Below are positions 61,880-64,000 of a stretch of DNA of 64,000 nt, one piece after another. The notes beneath the pieces were generated by a model. That model was not told the DNA's origin. It saw nothing but the letters and a program-made list of their open reading frames with translations, and ran no database searches. A program made the position numbers and the translations under genes. The stretch spans positions 182,298 through 246,297 of the forward strand of contig JAUIRK010000256.1 in NCBI GenBank assembly GCA_030549495.1, in the 5' to 3' direction. The DNA is from Nectonema munidae (lineage: Eukaryota > Nematomorpha > Nectonematoida > Nectonematidae). Every line of letters starts with the position of its first letter. Positions within the stretch are counted from its first letter, which is position 1.

Positions 61880-63707
61880 GTTATACTTTGAAAAATGAAT
61901 TTATTTTTTTAAGAAATAAGATTAAATATATGTCAAAATAGTTGAAGAAAAATTTTTTTTTCACTAAGTTCTCTAATTCATCTAGCAACAGAAATCTTTG
62001 GGTAGAAATTAATAAATGTGTTAAAAGTTCAAGCAAATCACCTCTCGTTAAAAATTGATAAAAATATAATTGATGATCCAAAAATCTTGTCCCAATACTT
62101 TAGTGAAAAGTTTGCTAATGACATGAAAATAAGTAAACCTGATGATGAGTATTTGACTTATATTCCTAAGTCTTCTTGTACGAATAATTCAAGTGATATT
62201 TACAATGTTTCTATTTATCATATAAAAATTGTTTTACATATACTTGGTCCATACTTATTAATAGGTTATAACTCGTGCTTAGAGCACTCTATTTTTCCTT
62301 CTGTCTTCAAGTTATCTAAAATTATCCCTGTATTTAAAAAAGATAATAAGAATGACATAAATAATTATAGGCCAATTTCCATAATTCCTATCCTATCTAA
62401 AATCCTAGAAAAATTATTATTTAAACAGTTGTATCATTATTTTAATAATAATAATATTATTCATAATTTCCAATTTGGCTTCCGTAAAAATCATAGTACT
62501 CAATCATTACTCATCTGTTTCATTGATGACATTATCAATAATCTTGCTTCTGATAAAAGTGTGCTTTCTCTTTTTATTGATTTTAAAAAAGCATTTGACT
62601 CAGTTCCCCATGAAGTCCTATTGAATAAATTATCTGCCTATGGTATTGAAAAATGTCTCTTTCTTTTTACACTTCTTATTTTCATACAAGATACCAAAGT
62701 GTAATTGTTGAGGGTTTACTTTCTAATACCCAACCAATTCTTTCTGGCGTTCCTCAAGGTTCCATCTTGGGACCTCTTTTGTTTTTGATCTTTCTAAATG
62801 ATATACCTCTTTCCAATATAAATTTGAAGTTTTTTATCTTTGCAGATGATTTAACTATCAATATCCCTTTTTCTTGTGATATGTTTTTCAATAAAATTAA
62901 TTACTTTAATCAAGAAGTTGATAAACTTTTTTTATGGTGCAAAGCTAACTGTATGTGTATTAATTTTGAAAAGTCTAAAGCAATGCTATTTGGGAATAGC
63001 AAGTGTTCTGAACTAATATCTACCAATTTGAAATTTGAGATTGTCCAATCTTTCAATCTTTTGGGTGTCGTAATAGACAATAAATTGAAATGGCAACAGC
63101 ATATTTCGTATGTAAATAATAAATTATCTCGAGTCATTGGTATCATAAAAAGATTCAAAAACGTGTTTCCTACTAAAGTCAAGCTTTTACTTTATAATTC
63201 ATTTTTTCTTCCTTATATTAACTACTGTCTAGTTATTTGGAGACATCAAAACATCTCCTCTTTGATTGTGTCTCAAAAAAAATGATAAGATCTGTATTCA
63301 ACTCAAATTTTTTGGCGCATACCTCTCCTTTATTTTATAAAGCAAACCTATTGAAAATTAATGATATGTATACCTATAATATATCTTTATTTATTTATAA
63401 ATTCTTGAATGGTTACTTACAGGGCATTATTGATGATTACGTTTCTTTCAATTACCAAAAACCTAACTTTTATTTGCGTAATGCTAATAAAGCTATTCAA
63501 CCTTTCTACAGTAAACAAATATATAAACAAACTATGAAATACAAAATTTCTTCAGTGTGGAATAACTTTCTGATTCACCATCTTAATAATAATATGAAAA
63601 TTAGCTCTTTTAAAGTATATTTAAAAAAATTATTCATTAATACATACTTATCAAATTATTGTCCAGTTAATTGCTTTGCTTGTAAATATGTATATAATTT
63701 TAATTAA
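61880..63707 (+). pseudogene. LINE ORF2: reverse transcriptase and C-terminal domain, broken
   Basis: The remnant begins near RNKIKYMSK and NKCVKSSSKSPLVKN, the linker ahead of the polymerase. The reverse transcriptase reads IPVFKKDNKNDINNYRPISI, NFQFGFRKNHSTQSLL, FIDFKKAFDSVPHEVLLNKL, then GVPQGSILGPLLFLIFLNDI and FFIFADDLTI with the catalytic Asp pair. The C-terminal part has INYCLVIWRH and, after a frame change, FLAHTSPLFYKANLLKINDM. Frame changes are seen near 62670 and 63260, and a stop lies in the linker near 61940. The RT core is otherwise well kept, so the insertion is fairly young. Confidence 0.88.
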
Positions 63708-63846
63708 TTCTTTAATTTGCTTTACTTTTCTAGTATTCCTTCCTAAGCATCATTGTACATTTAAATTATGTTGTATATGATATTTTCATAACTTTATTTC
63801 GTTTTTTTTTCTTTTACCCCCTTTTTTTTATATCGTTTATTTAGTT

Positions 63847-63889
63847 AGGATATCTCCTTAAGCGGCTTTATGGCCTTGCGAAATATCCT
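63847..63889 (+). repeat. Hairpin in the LINE 3' untranslated region
   Basis: AGGATAT at 63847-63853 pairs with ATATCCT at 63883-63889; the loop contains CCTTAAGCGGC and GGCCTTGCG, which can pair further. Some LINE groups have a 3' hairpin recognised by their reverse transcriptase; this is a candidate for that. Confidence 0.5.
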
Positions 63890-64000
63890 ATCACATATCG
63901 TATTCTATCTTTTGTTATATTGCATATCTATATTAGTTTTTATGTGTGTATGTAAACCTTGTTATCTTCACTCTATGATAAATAAACTTCTTCTTCTTCT

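Larger units (their letters stand above)
60954..64000 (+). mobile_element. Non-LTR retrotransposon (Jockey/CR1-like) lacking endonuclease
   Basis: Two-part LINE: an ORF1 with zinc knuckle (60954-61862) and an ORF2 remnant (61880-63707) that starts directly in the linker before the reverse transcriptase. The apurinic endonuclease domain, normally about 230 residues at the start of ORF2, is missing, so an internal deletion is likely. The 3' region has a hairpin (63847-63889), AATAAA-like sequence at 63979 and ends in TTC units at the window edge. The true 3' end may lie just beyond base 64000. Confidence 0.87.

Overview
This is a strongly AT-rich animal nuclear window: split genes with GT-AG introns (some only 44-55 nt), AATAAA signals and a dense load of transposons. 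No bacterial, organellar, CRISPR or rRNA/tRNA features are visible. The two recognisable host genes, a serpin and a KAT2 (GCN5/PCAF) acetyltransferase, are well formed but the KAT2 is divergent for so conserved a family. With tiny introns and micro-exons, this suggests a fast-evolving invertebrate, perhaps a parasite. A myxozoan or a parasitic crustacean are guesses only.

Host genes. (1) A plus-strand gene of unknown function, exons at 8760-8928 (tentative), 10647-10909 and 11476-12001, encodes an Arg/Ser/His-rich C-terminus. (2) A complete intracellular-type serpin on the minus strand (15470-20161) has four coding exons whose phases all match. (3) A KAT2 histone acetyltransferase on the minus strand (39147-55035) can be followed through at least eleven exons: PCAF-N region, GNAT catalytic domain, bromodomain. 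About 30 residues of its N-terminal region were not located. (4) Candidate exons with weaker support lie at 26500-26731, 27224-27403, 31452-31649, 31767-32301 and, on the plus strand inside the first located KAT2 intron, 54527-54714.

Mobile elements. The left edge is the 5' part of a ZBED5-like hAT element (1-1651); other hAT remains are at 2085-2420, 51684-53161 and 58744-59530. PiggyBac copies are at 22227-26045 (full length, TTAA-flanked, broken transposase, carrying a perfect 702-bp TG repeat), 32860-33369 and 41074-43071. A Tigger/pogo element (27549-30907) keeps an uninterrupted 532-residue transposase. Non-autonomous elements include three copies of one hAT family (17687, 29848, 38463), four other hAT-type MITEs, four TTAA-flanked piggyBac-type MITEs and Tigger-type MITE ends. 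A tRNA-like SINE occurs twice (21728, 55370). LINE remains are at 44810-45294 and 56640-57240, and a better preserved LINE lacking its endonuclease closes the window (60954-64000).

Layout: 1-10 kb transposon remains; 8.7-12 kb unknown host gene; 12-15.4 kb empty AT-rich DNA; 15.4-20.2 kb serpin; 22.2-31 kb piggyBac then Tigger; 31-39 kb mostly non-coding with MITEs; 39-55 kb KAT2 with transposon-filled introns; 55-64 kb SINE, hAT and LINE remains. The host genes show no sign of working together; the most informative relations are insertions of elements into one another and into introns.
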